A stretch of 64,000 bases of DNA from Pontimicrobium sp. SW4. Lineage in GTDB: Bacteria; Bacteroidota; Bacteroidia; Flavobacteriales; Flavobacteriaceae. The stretch lies in the NCBI RefSeq assembly GCF_039954625.1, contig NZ_CP157199.1, forward strand, positions 3,348,001 to 3,412,000. The letters are read 5' to 3'. Shown here in pieces: positions 27,284-35,585 of the stretch. The stretch's first letter is position 1; each line of letters begins with the position of its first letter. The translations under genes and the position numbers were made by a program. Below the pieces are notes generated by a model. The model saw only the letters and a program-made list of their open reading frames with translations. It had not been told where the DNA came from and did not search any database.

Positions 27284-27745
27284 TCATTCAGACATATTGT
27301 AATTAATCACAATTTCGTTGTCTACAATATTTTTATTTTCTTTTAAAACTCTAAATCCTAATTTTTCAAAAAATGGTCTAGCAGTTTTACTGACGTCGGC
27401 ACTCAGTTTTTTAGTTCCATATTCAATAGATTTTGTTTTAATGTTTTCATAAAGTCTACTTGCAATTCCTTTCCGAGTAAAGTCCTTATGTATATACATT
27501 AAATTCAAATAATTTTCATTTTTAAGAGAACTGAACCCTACAATCATTCCATCATTTTCCGCCACTATGAAAAATTCTTCTTTTAAAGATTTATTCCATT
27601 TTTCTGTTTTTTTCACAGCGTTACTCCATACTTTTCTTTGATTTAATGAATATTCATTTTGGCAAGTTTCCATGATTGTATCCGAGAATAGATTTTGAAG
27701 TTCAGCTAGGTCTTCAAGTTCAGCATTTCGAATTTTAATATTCAT
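27284..27745 (-). CDS. GNAT-family N-acetyltransferase (cassette c6)
   Basis: 153 residues from the ATG at 27745; a longer in-frame start at 27817 would begin inside the neighbouring site and is rejected. GNAT pattern: N-terminal IRNAELEDLAELQNLF, beta-4 and motif A in NLMYIHKDFTRKGIASRLYE (near residue 90), and FFEKLGFRVLKE near residue 130. It acetylates an unknown amine; cassette-borne acetyltransferases are common in classical integrons, some of them giving resistance. No resistance subfamily can be assigned. Confidence 0.88.
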   Translation of the reverse strand: MNIKIRNAELEDLAELQNLFSDTIMETCQNEYSLNQRKVWSNAVKKTEKWNKSLKEEFFIVAENDGMIVGFSSLKNENYLNLMYIHKDFTRKGIASRLYENIKTKSIEYGTKKLSADVSKTARPFFEKLGFRVLKENKNIVDNEIVINYNMSE

Positions 27746-27773
27746 TATTTGATGACTTTTTAATGAAACACAA

Positions 27774-27828
27774 CGGTTTGTGTATGGTGTCGTAGCATCC
27801 CGCAGGGTGCTATGCACTATACATAGTG
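27774..27828. repeat. cassette recombination site of c7 (attC-like, 55 bp, shortest)
   Basis: CGGTTTGTGTATGGTGTCGT then AGCATC, a CCGCAGG loop, and GTGCTATGCACTATACATAG then TG. Almost all bases pair; the GTGTAT box pairs with ATACAT and the left arm carries extra bases. Boundaries AA^C 27773/27774, G^TT 27828/27829. Confidence 0.85.
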
Positions 27829-27857
27829 TTGTGTTTTCGTTTTTTATTTTTCATTTC

Positions 27858-27918
27858 GTTTTTCAGCGTTGGGGCAGACATACTCTTTGACAAGTTTTGG
27901 TTTATGCGGTTGGCTTTT
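27858..27918. repeat. imperfect direct repeat flanking the c7 gene module (left copy)
   Basis: Shares GTTTTTCAG(C/T)GTTGG and TGCGGTTGGCTTTT, in the same order and nearly the same spacing, with 33435-33497. The two copies bracket the five-gene module. Just after the left copy, TGTGTATGGTTGCTAGG (27934-27950) resembles the left arm of a site with no partner, probably a relic. Confidence 0.5.
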
Positions 27919-27958
27919 GAGCGACTTGGCAATGTGTATGGTTGCTAGGAGTTGGTAT

Positions 27959-30900
27959 TTAATATCTTTCTAAAAACCTCCTTTTTCTTTCTCTATCTCC
28001 ACTTCTCAATGCGCTTTGTACACTTTCATTCAAATATTTCTTAATTGGAATCAATTTTATTCCAACCTCAGATTTTTCAACTATAGAAAGAATGTTTCTC
28101 CAATCAGTAGCTTCTATATCTCCGATTATCACATCTCCAGAATAAGTTCCTCCATTACCTCTCCACCAAATTTTGGAGAAAACTTCTACATCTTGATTTA
28201 ATGAAACATACAATAATAGTATGTCATTAAAAGTGTCTTTCATTGAATGTCGAGCGATATCAATAACCGCATTCATTTTTTTATAATCACTATGATTCTC
28301 TTTGACATATTCGAGTAAAAATTCTTTTGCCTTTTCTGAAAAATTTTCGGGAATACCAAAAAAGAATGCATTACAAAAGTGTTTAAGAATTCCCAGATAA
28401 AGCCCTTTGTTAACTACTAAATCAAAAACGTCTTTCAATACGGATTCGATATCATTTACTTGCCATACAAATCCTAATTGCTTATGGTCATCTAAAAAAC
28501 TATGACGTGTTTCAGAGTATAAACTATCTACATATTCTATGAGAAACTCAGGTGTTTCATTTAAAATATTAAGTAACCCTTTGCCTTCATAATCAAAATG
28601 ATTTTGAATTTTATCCTGTTGGATGTATGCTTTTTTTATAAGTTCAACATCATCTCCTAGTTTATCAAAATGAGTACTGAAGAAATCCATCCAAACATTT
28701 AATCTAGCCCCATCCTCATTTTTTTGAACTATTTGTTTTAATATGATTTGGAATAAGTTAGGTTCAACAGACAAAAAACGCTGTAATCGGTCAAAATGAA
28801 TAGTATTTGAGCCTTCCATACTGCTCACTGTGGTAATCAGAGAATCAACATATTTTTTATTTAATAAAGTTTCATCTAAGTAATCGTAAAATGAAAGTTC
28901 CCAATGTGGTTTAAGGTTAAAATCATTCTGTTGTACCACTGACCAAATTTTCTTAGAATCAACATCTGATTTTAAATGATTTCGAAATATTGTTCTAGGT
29001 ATGTAGTTAATTTGGTCATTGTTCTCAATAATTCTTAAAAGTAGCTCTATTCCAATTCTTGGACTATGCTTGTAATTTTCATCAACAATAAAATCTAAAG
29101 AGTTATTATAATTCCATTCGTTTTTGGCTTTCTCTTTTAAAAAAGTAAATACTTTAAGGAAATCCCTAGCTCCTTTTTCATTCTCTAAAATAAATGAAGT
29201 TCTTATTTCTTCTTCTTTTAATCTTTCATATTCTCTATAATCATCAAATTCGTAATCTTCCTTATCCCGAAACCTGTTCCAATCAATTTTTAAGTATGTT
29301 TCATAGGTAGAGTTTCTAAATGAGTTGGATAATGAATCAAATGAAGGGTGAGAAATGTTCTTTCTTTTAAACCATCTAATTTGGTCTTGCACAAATTTAC
29401 AATGGTCAAAGGAATCAGAGGTGAGATGATTTTCTATTATGGTTAATACAAATGGAACATCAAATTTCATTATGTCCTGAATTACGTCAGGATTAACAGT
29501 AGCATAATCATTTAGTAGGTTCAAAGATTCATTTGGATAAAAATTATAATTATCATTCACCGCATTCCAAATATCACTCCTGAATTCTTGAATAATTTTA
29601 ATGTTTGGTATAGGGTATTGATACATGTAAAACGAGTGGTTCCTTCCTCCTTTTGTATGATGGTATTGGTACTTTAAAAAAGATTTTGATAGTTCATAAA
29701 AGGCCACTGAATAAAGCTTATCTTTTTTGGTTAGCTCATTTAAAATTGTCTCAAATAATATTAATTGCCTTCTAAATCCGGAATGTTCATCATCTCTATC
29801 AAATATTAGTTGTGCACGAATTGAATAAATCAATTCAGGTAAATGTTCTGGCCTTTTTCGAACATATTCAAATGCCAATTGAATAGAATCTTTTAAGTCT
29901 TTCTGTTGAAATCTGAAAAAATTCTCAATTAACTCTAAGACATTATTTCGATTATACGAAAAATCATTATTCTCATAAGTTACTTTGTAATTCGCTGAAG
30001 TAACTTCAGGTAAATTTTTAACTATTTGGTAGATAAAGTCAAAAGTTTCTGAGGAAAGATAGAACCAAAACGTAGATAAAAAATTGAATCCTTTTTCTTC
30101 ATTATTTTGAATTGATTTCCAATAATTTCTTAAAAAAGGTTGGAGTTTGTCCATTACATTTTCAACACCAAAAGTGTTATTTGCAGGAATAATACAGTCC
30201 TTGAAACGGTTTTTATTGCTACCGTAATAATTATTTAGTAACGTTTCAAATGACAGAAGACTGTCTTTAATAAATGCTTTATAGAAGAAATATGTTGACA
30301 GGTTTTGTTCAGGGATCTTAACGTGTTCAAATTGAATTTCGACTAACTCCAATTTATCTAACTTGTCGATTGCATCAATGAAAGATGAATAGTCAATTTC
30401 AAAATGGTTTAATATAGAACTTGTAATCTCTTTGTCTTTATATGGAATAGTATAGAAAAAGGCTATTAAACCAAGGCATTTAATGTTTAATTCTCTAGCA
30501 AATTCACCATCATCTTTAATAAAAGTTGAAAAATAATTTTCAAATAAGTCAGATACATCTCTTAATGAATATATATTTTGCTCTGCTTTTGCGAGTAAAG
30601 ATGTCATAATAGCTAGCCTTGGATTTCCGTCTGCTATTCTGACTATTTCTTTATGATAATCTGGGTTGAGAATTTCAAAAGGTATTTGTTTGATTATCTC
30701 AATAATCTGCTCATCTGAAAATTTATCTAATTCAATTCGTTTAGGAGAAAACTCTTGGCATAAAATTCCTATCTCCTGAAAAGCATAATCTCTTACTGTA
30801 ATTATTACTTTCAATCTACCTGTTCTTGATGCTCTATAGAAGCTTGTTATTTGGTTGAAAGCATCAATTCTGTTAGCATCATCAACAAAAAGGACATAGT

Positions 30901-31684
30901 CTTTGTCAGTATCAAAGTATTGAAATAAATCATCTAGGAGTGTGTGATGCTTGTATGAAACACAATAAGCTCCAAATTCTAAATTTTCTGAAAGGAAAGA
31001 TTTAAGCCCCTCTAATGCTAATTTCGTCTTGCCTATTCCTGGAGCACCTGTTAGTATAATAAAATCATTGAAATGTATTGCTTCCTTGAATTCTTTGAGT
31101 TCTTCTTTTCGATGTAAAAAAGTATTATCAAGCGGAGTAGAAATTCCTTTAGAAGCCCTATTGTATTCATTAATAAATTTTTCAATTGAAACAATTTGCC
31201 CTGTATCCAAGGGTAATCCCAAATATTCATGTGCTAAATCACGATGGTTTAAGTGTAATTCAATAGCTAATAAATCAAGAGTATATATATTCAACCCTAT
31301 TCTTGTGTCTTTTAGAAGACTAACTAATTCTTGGGTTTCATTAGGTTTTAAATTAAAATTTAAACAAAGAATAATCTCTGCAATTTGATTTATTGGTATC
31401 CTCGTTTTCTCAGAATCAATACACTTACTAATGTCATCTTTCAGTTTTGACACGCCAGCTGAGACGTTAGTAGAATGTTCAACAAAAATGTACTTACCAT
31501 TTGGAAGCAAAAGAAAAGTATCGGGAGTTCCTTTGGTTGTTTTTTGTTTTCCACTTTGACTTCCAACCCTAGACAATGTTGAATAGTTATTGTTCCTTAT
31601 TGCAAGGAAACTATCGCACAATTCCTGAAAAATAGTTTCATTGATAGACACAAGTTCATTTTCTATGGATTGTAATCTGCTCAT
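27959..31684 (-). CDS. large nuclease-like/P-loop NTPase protein, probable antiphage effector (cassette c7)
   Basis: 1241 residues. Residues 1-170 resemble a PD-(D/E)xK-type nuclease (KGTPDTFLLL at 51-60, YIFVEHST at 65-72), but the catalytic set is not certain. A STAND/AAA-like NTPase follows: Walker A GAPGIGKTK at 213-221, Walker B DYVLFVDDAN at 262-271, and VIITVRDYA near 293. Residues 400-1241 form a long helical region, as in sensors of Avs-type antiphage proteins. The gene lies 8 bases from the next gene (31693). The domain order fits a phage-sensing STAND protein but the subfamily is not known to me. Confidence 0.8.
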   Translation of the reverse strand: MSRLQSIENELVSINETIFQELCDSFLAIRNNNYSTLSRVGSQSGKQKTTKGTPDTFLLLPNGKYIFVEHSTNVSAGVSKLKDDISKCIDSEKTRIPINQIAEIILCLNFNLKPNETQELVSLLKDTRIGLNIYTLDLLAIELHLNHRDLAHEYLGLPLDTGQIVSIEKFINEYNRASKGISTPLDNTFLHRKEELKEFKEAIHFNDFIILTGAPGIGKTKLALEGLKSFLSENLEFGAYCVSYKHHTLLDDLFQYFDTDKDYVLFVDDANRIDAFNQITSFYRASRTGRLKVIITVRDYAFQEIGILCQEFSPKRIELDKFSDEQIIEIIKQIPFEILNPDYHKEIVRIADGNPRLAIMTSLLAKAEQNIYSLRDVSDLFENYFSTFIKDDGEFARELNIKCLGLIAFFYTIPYKDKEITSSILNHFEIDYSSFIDAIDKLDKLELVEIQFEHVKIPEQNLSTYFFYKAFIKDSLLSFETLLNNYYGSNKNRFKDCIIPANNTFGVENVMDKLQPFLRNYWKSIQNNEEKGFNFLSTFWFYLSSETFDFIYQIVKNLPEVTSANYKVTYENNDFSYNRNNVLELIENFFRFQQKDLKDSIQLAFEYVRKRPEHLPELIYSIRAQLIFDRDDEHSGFRRQLILFETILNELTKKDKLYSVAFYELSKSFLKYQYHHTKGGRNHSFYMYQYPIPNIKIIQEFRSDIWNAVNDNYNFYPNESLNLLNDYATVNPDVIQDIMKFDVPFVLTIIENHLTSDSFDHCKFVQDQIRWFKRKNISHPSFDSLSNSFRNSTYETYLKIDWNRFRDKEDYEFDDYREYERLKEEEIRTSFILENEKGARDFLKVFTFLKEKAKNEWNYNNSLDFIVDENYKHSPRIGIELLLRIIENNDQINYIPRTIFRNHLKSDVDSKKIWSVVQQNDFNLKPHWELSFYDYLDETLLNKKYVDSLITTVSSMEGSNTIHFDRLQRFLSVEPNLFQIILKQIVQKNEDGARLNVWMDFFSTHFDKLGDDVELIKKAYIQQDKIQNHFDYEGKGLLNILNETPEFLIEYVDSLYSETRHSFLDDHKQLGFVWQVNDIESVLKDVFDLVVNKGLYLGILKHFCNAFFFGIPENFSEKAKEFLLEYVKENHSDYKKMNAVIDIARHSMKDTFNDILLLYVSLNQDVEVFSKIWWRGNGGTYSGDVIIGDIEATDWRNILSIVEKSEVGIKLIPIKKYLNESVQSALRSGDRERKRRFLERY

Positions 31685-31692
31685 TTATGAAT

Positions 31693-32400
31693 TTACATCA
31701 ACTTATTTAGTTCCACTTTTAAGGATTCCTTCAAAGAATCAGAATCAGAGTATATTAAGAATCGCTGAGATTGGATGTCAATAGGAAGGTCTTTAGGCTC
31801 CTTTGAAACTAGGATTACTGATTTATCCATTGCTTGTGCTACTCCTAATTCGTACAATACATTGGGGTTTCTTCCATTAATATTTGCAATAATTATTCGA
31901 GATTTTGCCATATATCTAAGCATTTCAGGAAAAATATCTCCTTTGAATTCTTTTTCATCTCCTCTAATACATTTAAATCCTAAATTTTCACAAGTAGCTT
32001 TAATTATTTTAAACTCATCATAATATCGGTCATTGAAGGGTGTTAAAACGAAAATTAAACGGTTATCAATATTCAGTTCATTTTCTGAGATTCCGTGAGC
32101 TTTAAGAAAACCCGAATGATAAGTTATGCGTCTTTCTTTAATTAATTCTTCTTTTTCAAGGTATTCTTTATTGAGAAGGAGATGGTTAACATCTCGCCAT
32201 CTTTCTTCATTTTGCACCAGTCTATCATTTAAGCCATACATTTTCTGCTCCAAAGTATGTCTAATGCTATCGAGAACAGCTTTGTTGTTTTCCTTATCAT
32301 ATCTGCTTTTCTTGAGATTTGCATATAAAAGGAATGCTATTGCACTAACGGAAATACTTGCAACGGCTGTAATTATTATCGTTATGCTATTAATCTCCAT
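31693..32400 (-). CDS. membrane-anchored TIR-like/nucleoside 2-deoxyribosyltransferase-like protein (cassette c7)
   Basis: 235 residues. One transmembrane helix (IIITAVASISVSAIAFLLY, near residues 8-27), a short coiled linker, then a cytosolic domain of about 125 residues: RLIFVLTPFNDRYYDEFKII, CENLGFKCIRGDE, RIIIANINGRNPNVLYELGV. This is the TIR-like/deoxyribosyltransferase-like fold often found in defence systems, where it may cleave or sense nucleotides. It overlaps the next gene by 11 bases and precedes the NTPase gene by 8, so the three are one operon. Confidence 0.8.
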   Translation of the reverse strand: MEINSITIIITAVASISVSAIAFLLYANLKKSRYDKENNKAVLDSIRHTLEQKMYGLNDRLVQNEERWRDVNHLLLNKEYLEKEELIKERRITYHSGFLKAHGISENELNIDNRLIFVLTPFNDRYYDEFKIIKATCENLGFKCIRGDEKEFKGDIFPEMLRYMAKSRIIIANINGRNPNVLYELGVAQAMDKSVILVSKEPKDLPIDIQSQRFLIYSDSDSLKESLKVELNKLM

Positions 32401-32815
32401 CTTTATTTATGTTTAGTTCGGTATTCTCAGTTTGATTTGGGTTCTCTGTTTTTAATAAAACACCTGTGGACTGCATTAATGCGAATATGGATATTGCCAT
32501 ATTTATGCAGAGCAGAAGTACCCAAAAGTTATTTTTACGCTCATAGAGTTTCAGGCTTTTTCTCCATAAAATGACGACTAGGACTGATACTACTATAAAA
32601 GCTATGGTAAGAAATAAACCTTCACTAGGGTCAGCGGGTTTAGATATTGTAAAAGCAATCAAAAATGATATTGAAAGAAAAATGACATCAACAGGTAGTT
32701 CGCATAATGCTTGTATTATATTAGGTACTTCAATATTTCTGTCGATTGAGAGCTTTAAACCAAATGCCAATACTAGTAGGGTAAGGGGTAGTATAATTTC
32801 TAAATGTTCCATCAT
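32390..32815 (-). CDS. multi-helix membrane protein in the c7 operon
   Basis: 141 residues with about four hydrophobic segments (IILPLTLLVLAFGLKLSI, VIFLSISFLIAFTI, LTIAFIVVSVLVVILW, VLLLCINMAISIFAL). No named family. It lies 4 bases downstream of the XRE gene and overlaps the following TIR-like gene by 11 bases. It could be a membrane effector or anchor of the defence module. Confidence 0.6.
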   Translation of the reverse strand: MMEHLEIILPLTLLVLAFGLKLSIDRNIEVPNIIQALCELPVDVIFLSISFLIAFTISKPADPSEGLFLTIAFIVVSVLVVILWRKSLKLYERKNNFWVLLLCINMAISIFALMQSTGVLLKTENPNQTENTELNINKDGD

Positions 32816-32818
32816 ATT

Positions 32819-33028
32819 TTATTCTTTAGTTGAAACAAGAAGTTCTCGAACATCAATTTCCAGAACATTAGCAATCTGAAACAAAGTTTCAACCCTTGGT
32901 TGCATTTCGTTTCTGCACCATTTGGAAACAGTAGTTCGGTTCATTTCCAATTGGTCAGCTAGCCAATTATTGGTTTTTCCTTGTTCCGCTAAAACTGCCT
33001 TTATACGATTATAAATTTCTTTATTCAT
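32819..33028 (-). CDS. XRE-family HTH regulator (cassette c7)
   Basis: 69 residues, a single Cro/C1-type helix-turn-helix: AEQGKTNNWLADQLEMNRTT then VSKWCRNEMQPRVETLFQIA. It is first in the operon with the membrane protein, the TIR-like protein and the NTPase, and probably represses it. The upstream gap to 33197 is AT-rich; TAACTTTG (33126-33133, plus strand) could serve the divergent gene. Confidence 0.85.
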   Translation of the reverse strand: MNKEIYNRIKAVLAEQGKTNNWLADQLEMNRTTVSKWCRNEMQPRVETLFQIANVLEIDVRELLVSTKE

Positions 33029-33196
33029 GATGAATATTTATCGTTAAAAATCAAATATAGTAACTTCATTTGAGATGTTATTCGCATTATTTTATGCTTT
33101 ACAGTGTTCATTTAAATATTTTTAATAACTTTGTTATGCTTTAAAGGCATAATAATATTCTTTTAAAGTTTTTTTTGAATAGTTTAAAATTTAATT

Positions 33197-33400
33197 ATGA
33201 GCAAAAGATATACCAAAGCCGATTTAGAAGAAATTGTCTATAAACAATTAGAAAATCTAAATGCAATGCACGATTTATTGAGGATAATGAAAGTCCAAAA
33301 TGACTTGATTCAAAGTATCAATCAAACACTTCGGGAGGAAATTGGTCAATTCAAGGAGAAACAAGTCATGTATCCAACAGGAAGAAAGTCAAAATCGTAA
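33197..33400 (+). CDS. small coiled-coil protein, divergent gene in cassette c7
   Basis: 67 residues, mostly a predicted helix (YKQLENLNAMHDLLRIMKVQ), charged, with no known family. It reads opposite to the array, divergent from the XRE gene, and may be a partner or modulator of the module. TAACTTTG at 33126-33133 could be its -7 element. Confidence 0.5.
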   Translation: MSKRYTKADLEEIVYKQLENLNAMHDLLRIMKVQNDLIQSINQTLREEIGQFKEKQVMYPTGRKSKS

Positions 33401-33434
33401 CTATTGAGAGCGGTGGGAAGATTAAGCTCTTTTG

Positions 33435-33497
33435 GTTTTTCAGTGTTGGATTCTGTGGTGGTAAAAACCAAATGTGCTTAATGTGCGGTTGGCTTTT
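33435..33497. repeat. imperfect direct repeat flanking the c7 gene module (right copy)
   Basis: GTTTTTCAGTGTTGG at its left edge and TGCGGTTGGCTTTT (33484-33497) at its right edge match 27858-27918 in order and spacing (49 versus 47 bases). Confidence 0.5.
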
Positions 33498-33513
33498 TCC
33501 GAATGAAACACAA

Positions 33514-33632
33514 CGGTCTCGGCTATGAGTAGTTGCATGGGTTAGCACTTAACTTTGCAAGTACACACCAAACTGAAAATCCGCGAGGATTTTCAGAAGT
33601 AGGCGAGAACAAGCAATTACTTATAGCCATTG
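33514..33632. repeat. cassette recombination site of c8 (attC-like, 119 bp)
   Basis: Left arm CGGTCTCGGCTATGAGTAGT then TGCATGG; right arm AACAAGCAATTACTTATAGC then CATTG. The inner box here is GGCTAT/ATAGCC rather than TGTATA. Internal hairpin GAAAATCC-GCG-AGGATTTTC. Box GTTGTAGCCA (33632-33641) pairs with TGGCTACAAC (34196-34205). Confidence 0.88.
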
Positions 33633-33662
33633 TTGTAGCCAGTTTTTATTCGGATTATTCTT

Positions 33663-34130
33663 TTAAATAACTCTTCCTTGTCTTTTGGCTTCAGCATCCT
33701 TTCTTGCCCCATACATCATTCCAAGTAACATTCCAACACCAATTCCTATAGATAATCCAATACTTATCCCTAAACTTGGGCTAATAGCAGTTCCAATTGA
33801 TAAACCTATTCCTGTTCCTAAACTCATTCCGTAAATCATTCCTAATTCTGTGTAATATTTTTCAGTCGTGAAAGAAAATTCATTTTTCAGAAATGCCTTA
33901 AATTCAGAAAGCTTTTGTTTGTAGTATTTTTTTTGGTTTTCCGTTGTTGTCTTTAAATTCAATGAAGAAAGTTTTTCTTGTATTAATCGCGATTGATTTT
34001 CAGTTAAATCTCTTTTTTCCAAAGAGGATAATGCTCGAATAAAACAGTTATAAACTTTTTTTTCAGATTTTCTATCCGTTTGAGATAGTAAAGTGTTTAA
34101 TAATTCGGAAGCATTGTTTATGTTCATCAT
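33663..34130 (-). CDS. protein with glycine-zipper membrane segment (cassette c8)
   Basis: 155 residues. A soluble helical N-terminal half (to about residue 90), then GMSLGTGIGLSIGTAISPSL and GISIGLSIGIGVGMLLGMMY, a Gly/Ser/Ile-rich region like glycine-zipper membrane proteins. The C-terminus ARKDAEAKRQGRV is basic. No family named. It could insert into the membrane as a toxin-like or bacteriocin-like effector, but nothing proves that. Confidence 0.65.
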   Translation of the reverse strand: MMNINNASELLNTLLSQTDRKSEKKVYNCFIRALSSLEKRDLTENQSRLIQEKLSSLNLKTTTENQKKYYKQKLSEFKAFLKNEFSFTTEKYYTELGMIYGMSLGTGIGLSIGTAISPSLGISIGLSIGIGVGMLLGMMYGARKDAEAKRQGRVI

Positions 34131-34204
34131 ACTTTATAGGTCGTTTATTTTTTTTATTGTTACATCCGGTTTTATCTTTCCGTAGTTTCTTAAATTGGCT
34201 ACAA

Positions 34205-34325
34205 CGGTTATGTATAAGATTAGTGCGGTTTTGTGCGCGAGGATTTTCCGCAGGAAAATCAGATGTAACAAAACAGGACTAATCGCTAGATTAAGCACAG
34301 ACCCGAGCATTAATTTTATACTTTG
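34205..34325. repeat. cassette recombination site of c9 (attC-like, 121 bp)
   Basis: Left arm CGGTTATGTATAAGATTAGT then GCGG; right arm CGAGCATTAATTTTATAC then TTTG. Internal hairpin GGATTTTCC-GCA-GGAAAATC, in the opposite order to that in c5 and c11. Box GTTGTGCAAC pairs with GTTGCACAAC (35021-35030). Confidence 0.88.
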
Positions 34326-34344
34326 TTGTGCAACGTTTTTTATT

Positions 34345-35001
34345 TTAAAATTGACTAACTACTTTTAAAAGCATTGCAGTTGGTGCAATTATTAATCCAA
34401 TGTAAAATATATATTTTCCGTGTTTTCTATCATTTTCCGAATATGAATAAACCTTTTGTCCATTTGGCAAAGTCTTTTTCGATGTCCAAAGGAAATATCC
34501 AATTATTAGTCCCAAAAAACCACCTAAAATTGAAAAAACATAACCTCCAATAATCCAAGGTTTTTGATTTCCTTCGGGTTTTGCTAAATCTTTTAATCGT
34601 TCGTTTTTTAATGAGTTCAGAAGTTCCTTATCAACCGATTTACCTCTTTGCTTTAAAATTTTTTGAGCAAGAGTGTAGTCAAACGCATTCCATTCATCAG
34701 ACTTTAATAAGACTTCATAAAGTTCCTCGTCAGTAAATTCAAATAAATAGTAGTCCTTGTCAATTTGGTCAATTAATTCCTCCGCATTTTTCTCTAGAAT
34801 TTCTTCAGCTTTTTTGAAGTCAGATTGTTTAATTCGGATTTCAACTTGATTATTTAAAGTGCTTCCAGAGAAAGTTACATCAACAGGTGGAACGTTGTCC
34901 GCAAGAATTGATTCAATTCCGTTTTCGTTTAACAAGTCTTTCAATTCAGTAGCTTGTTCTAAAGTCGAGAATTTTCTAAATATCGAGTAATTTTCTTTCA
35001 T
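34345..35001 (-). CDS. DUF2007-like domain membrane protein (cassette c9)
   Basis: 218 residues. The N-terminal 70 residues (FRKFSTLEQATELKDLLNEN, GIESILADNVPPV, VEIRIKQSDFKKAEEIL) resemble DUF2007, a small putative signalling domain. After a helical linker two transmembrane helices follow (IIGGYVFSILGGFLGLIIGY near residue 150, and YIFYIGLIIAPTAMLLKV near residue 196). Function unknown. The start lies 28 bases from the cassette boundary. Confidence 0.75.
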   Translation of the reverse strand: MKENYSIFRKFSTLEQATELKDLLNENGIESILADNVPPVDVTFSGSTLNNQVEIRIKQSDFKKAEEILEKNAEELIDQIDKDYYLFEFTDEELYEVLLKSDEWNAFDYTLAQKILKQRGKSVDKELLNSLKNERLKDLAKPEGNQKPWIIGGYVFSILGGFLGLIIGYFLWTSKKTLPNGQKVYSYSENDRKHGKYIFYIGLIIAPTAMLLKVVSQF

Positions 35002-35029
35002 TTACGGGTTTTGTTCAAATGTTGCACAA

Positions 35030-35150
35030 CGTTTTTGTATATGGAAAGTTGCGTGTTTGTGAGCGAGGATTTTCCGCAGGAAAATCAGAGTTAGCAAACG
35101 TGCAACGACCTTTGTTTAAGCCCAACACCAGCAATTTTTTATATACGGTG
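35030..35150. repeat. cassette recombination site of c10 (attC-like, 121 bp)
   Basis: Left arm CGTTTTTGTATATGGAAAGT then TGCGTG; right arm CCAGCAATTTTTTATATACG then GTG. Internal hairpin GGATTTTCC-GCA-GGAAAATC. Its arms are nearly identical to those of the lone site at 46914-47034. Box GTTGGCAATA pairs with TATTGCCAAC (35577-35586). Confidence 0.9.
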
Positions 35151-35160
35151 TTGGCAATAG

Positions 35161-35562
35161 TTATTTTTTTAAATACTCCTTTACGAATTTCAGTTCCGAT
35201 TTATTGTCAATTTGAGAATTCGAAACGCAGACGCTTGTCCACAATTTTCCATTCTCGTCTATTTTCCCAAAAACTAAATATTTTTTGTTTTTCTCAAAGA
35301 AGTAGTCGCAATTATTTTTTTCTTCTTTTTCTTCAATAAGTTTTTGGTTCGGCAGTATTTTTTTTCCGCGATACAGTTTTATAGTTTCAAACTTTCCATC
35401 TCCAACATAATTCCCGTAAAAAATTACAGTCGAACTTTTAAAACTGCCTTCTAATTTCAGTTCCGATTGACTTTTTTCACTTGTAATCGGGTAAGTTTTG
35501 CATTCACACGCAAAAGATTGATTGAAATAAGTCAAAAATATTATAAGTATTATCGTTCTCAT
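35161..35562 (-). CDS. small exported cysteine-containing protein (cassette c10)
   Basis: 133 residues with signal peptide (TIILIIFLTYFNQSFA) and a mature N-terminus CECKTYP. Cysteines near residues 18, 20, 85 and 112 could form disulfides. The start resembles tissue-inhibitor/NTR-like small proteins (a Cys directly after the signal, then an FYGNYVGDG beta region), but I do not assign the family. Start 23 bases from the cassette boundary. Confidence 0.65.
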   Translation of the reverse strand: MRTIILIIFLTYFNQSFACECKTYPITSEKSQSELKLEGSFKSSTVIFYGNYVGDGKFETIKLYRGKKILPNQKLIEEKEEKNNCDYFFEKNKKYLVFGKIDENGKLWTSVCVSNSQIDNKSELKFVKEYLKK

Positions 35563-35585
35563 TAGGTTTCTCTAATTATTGCCAA

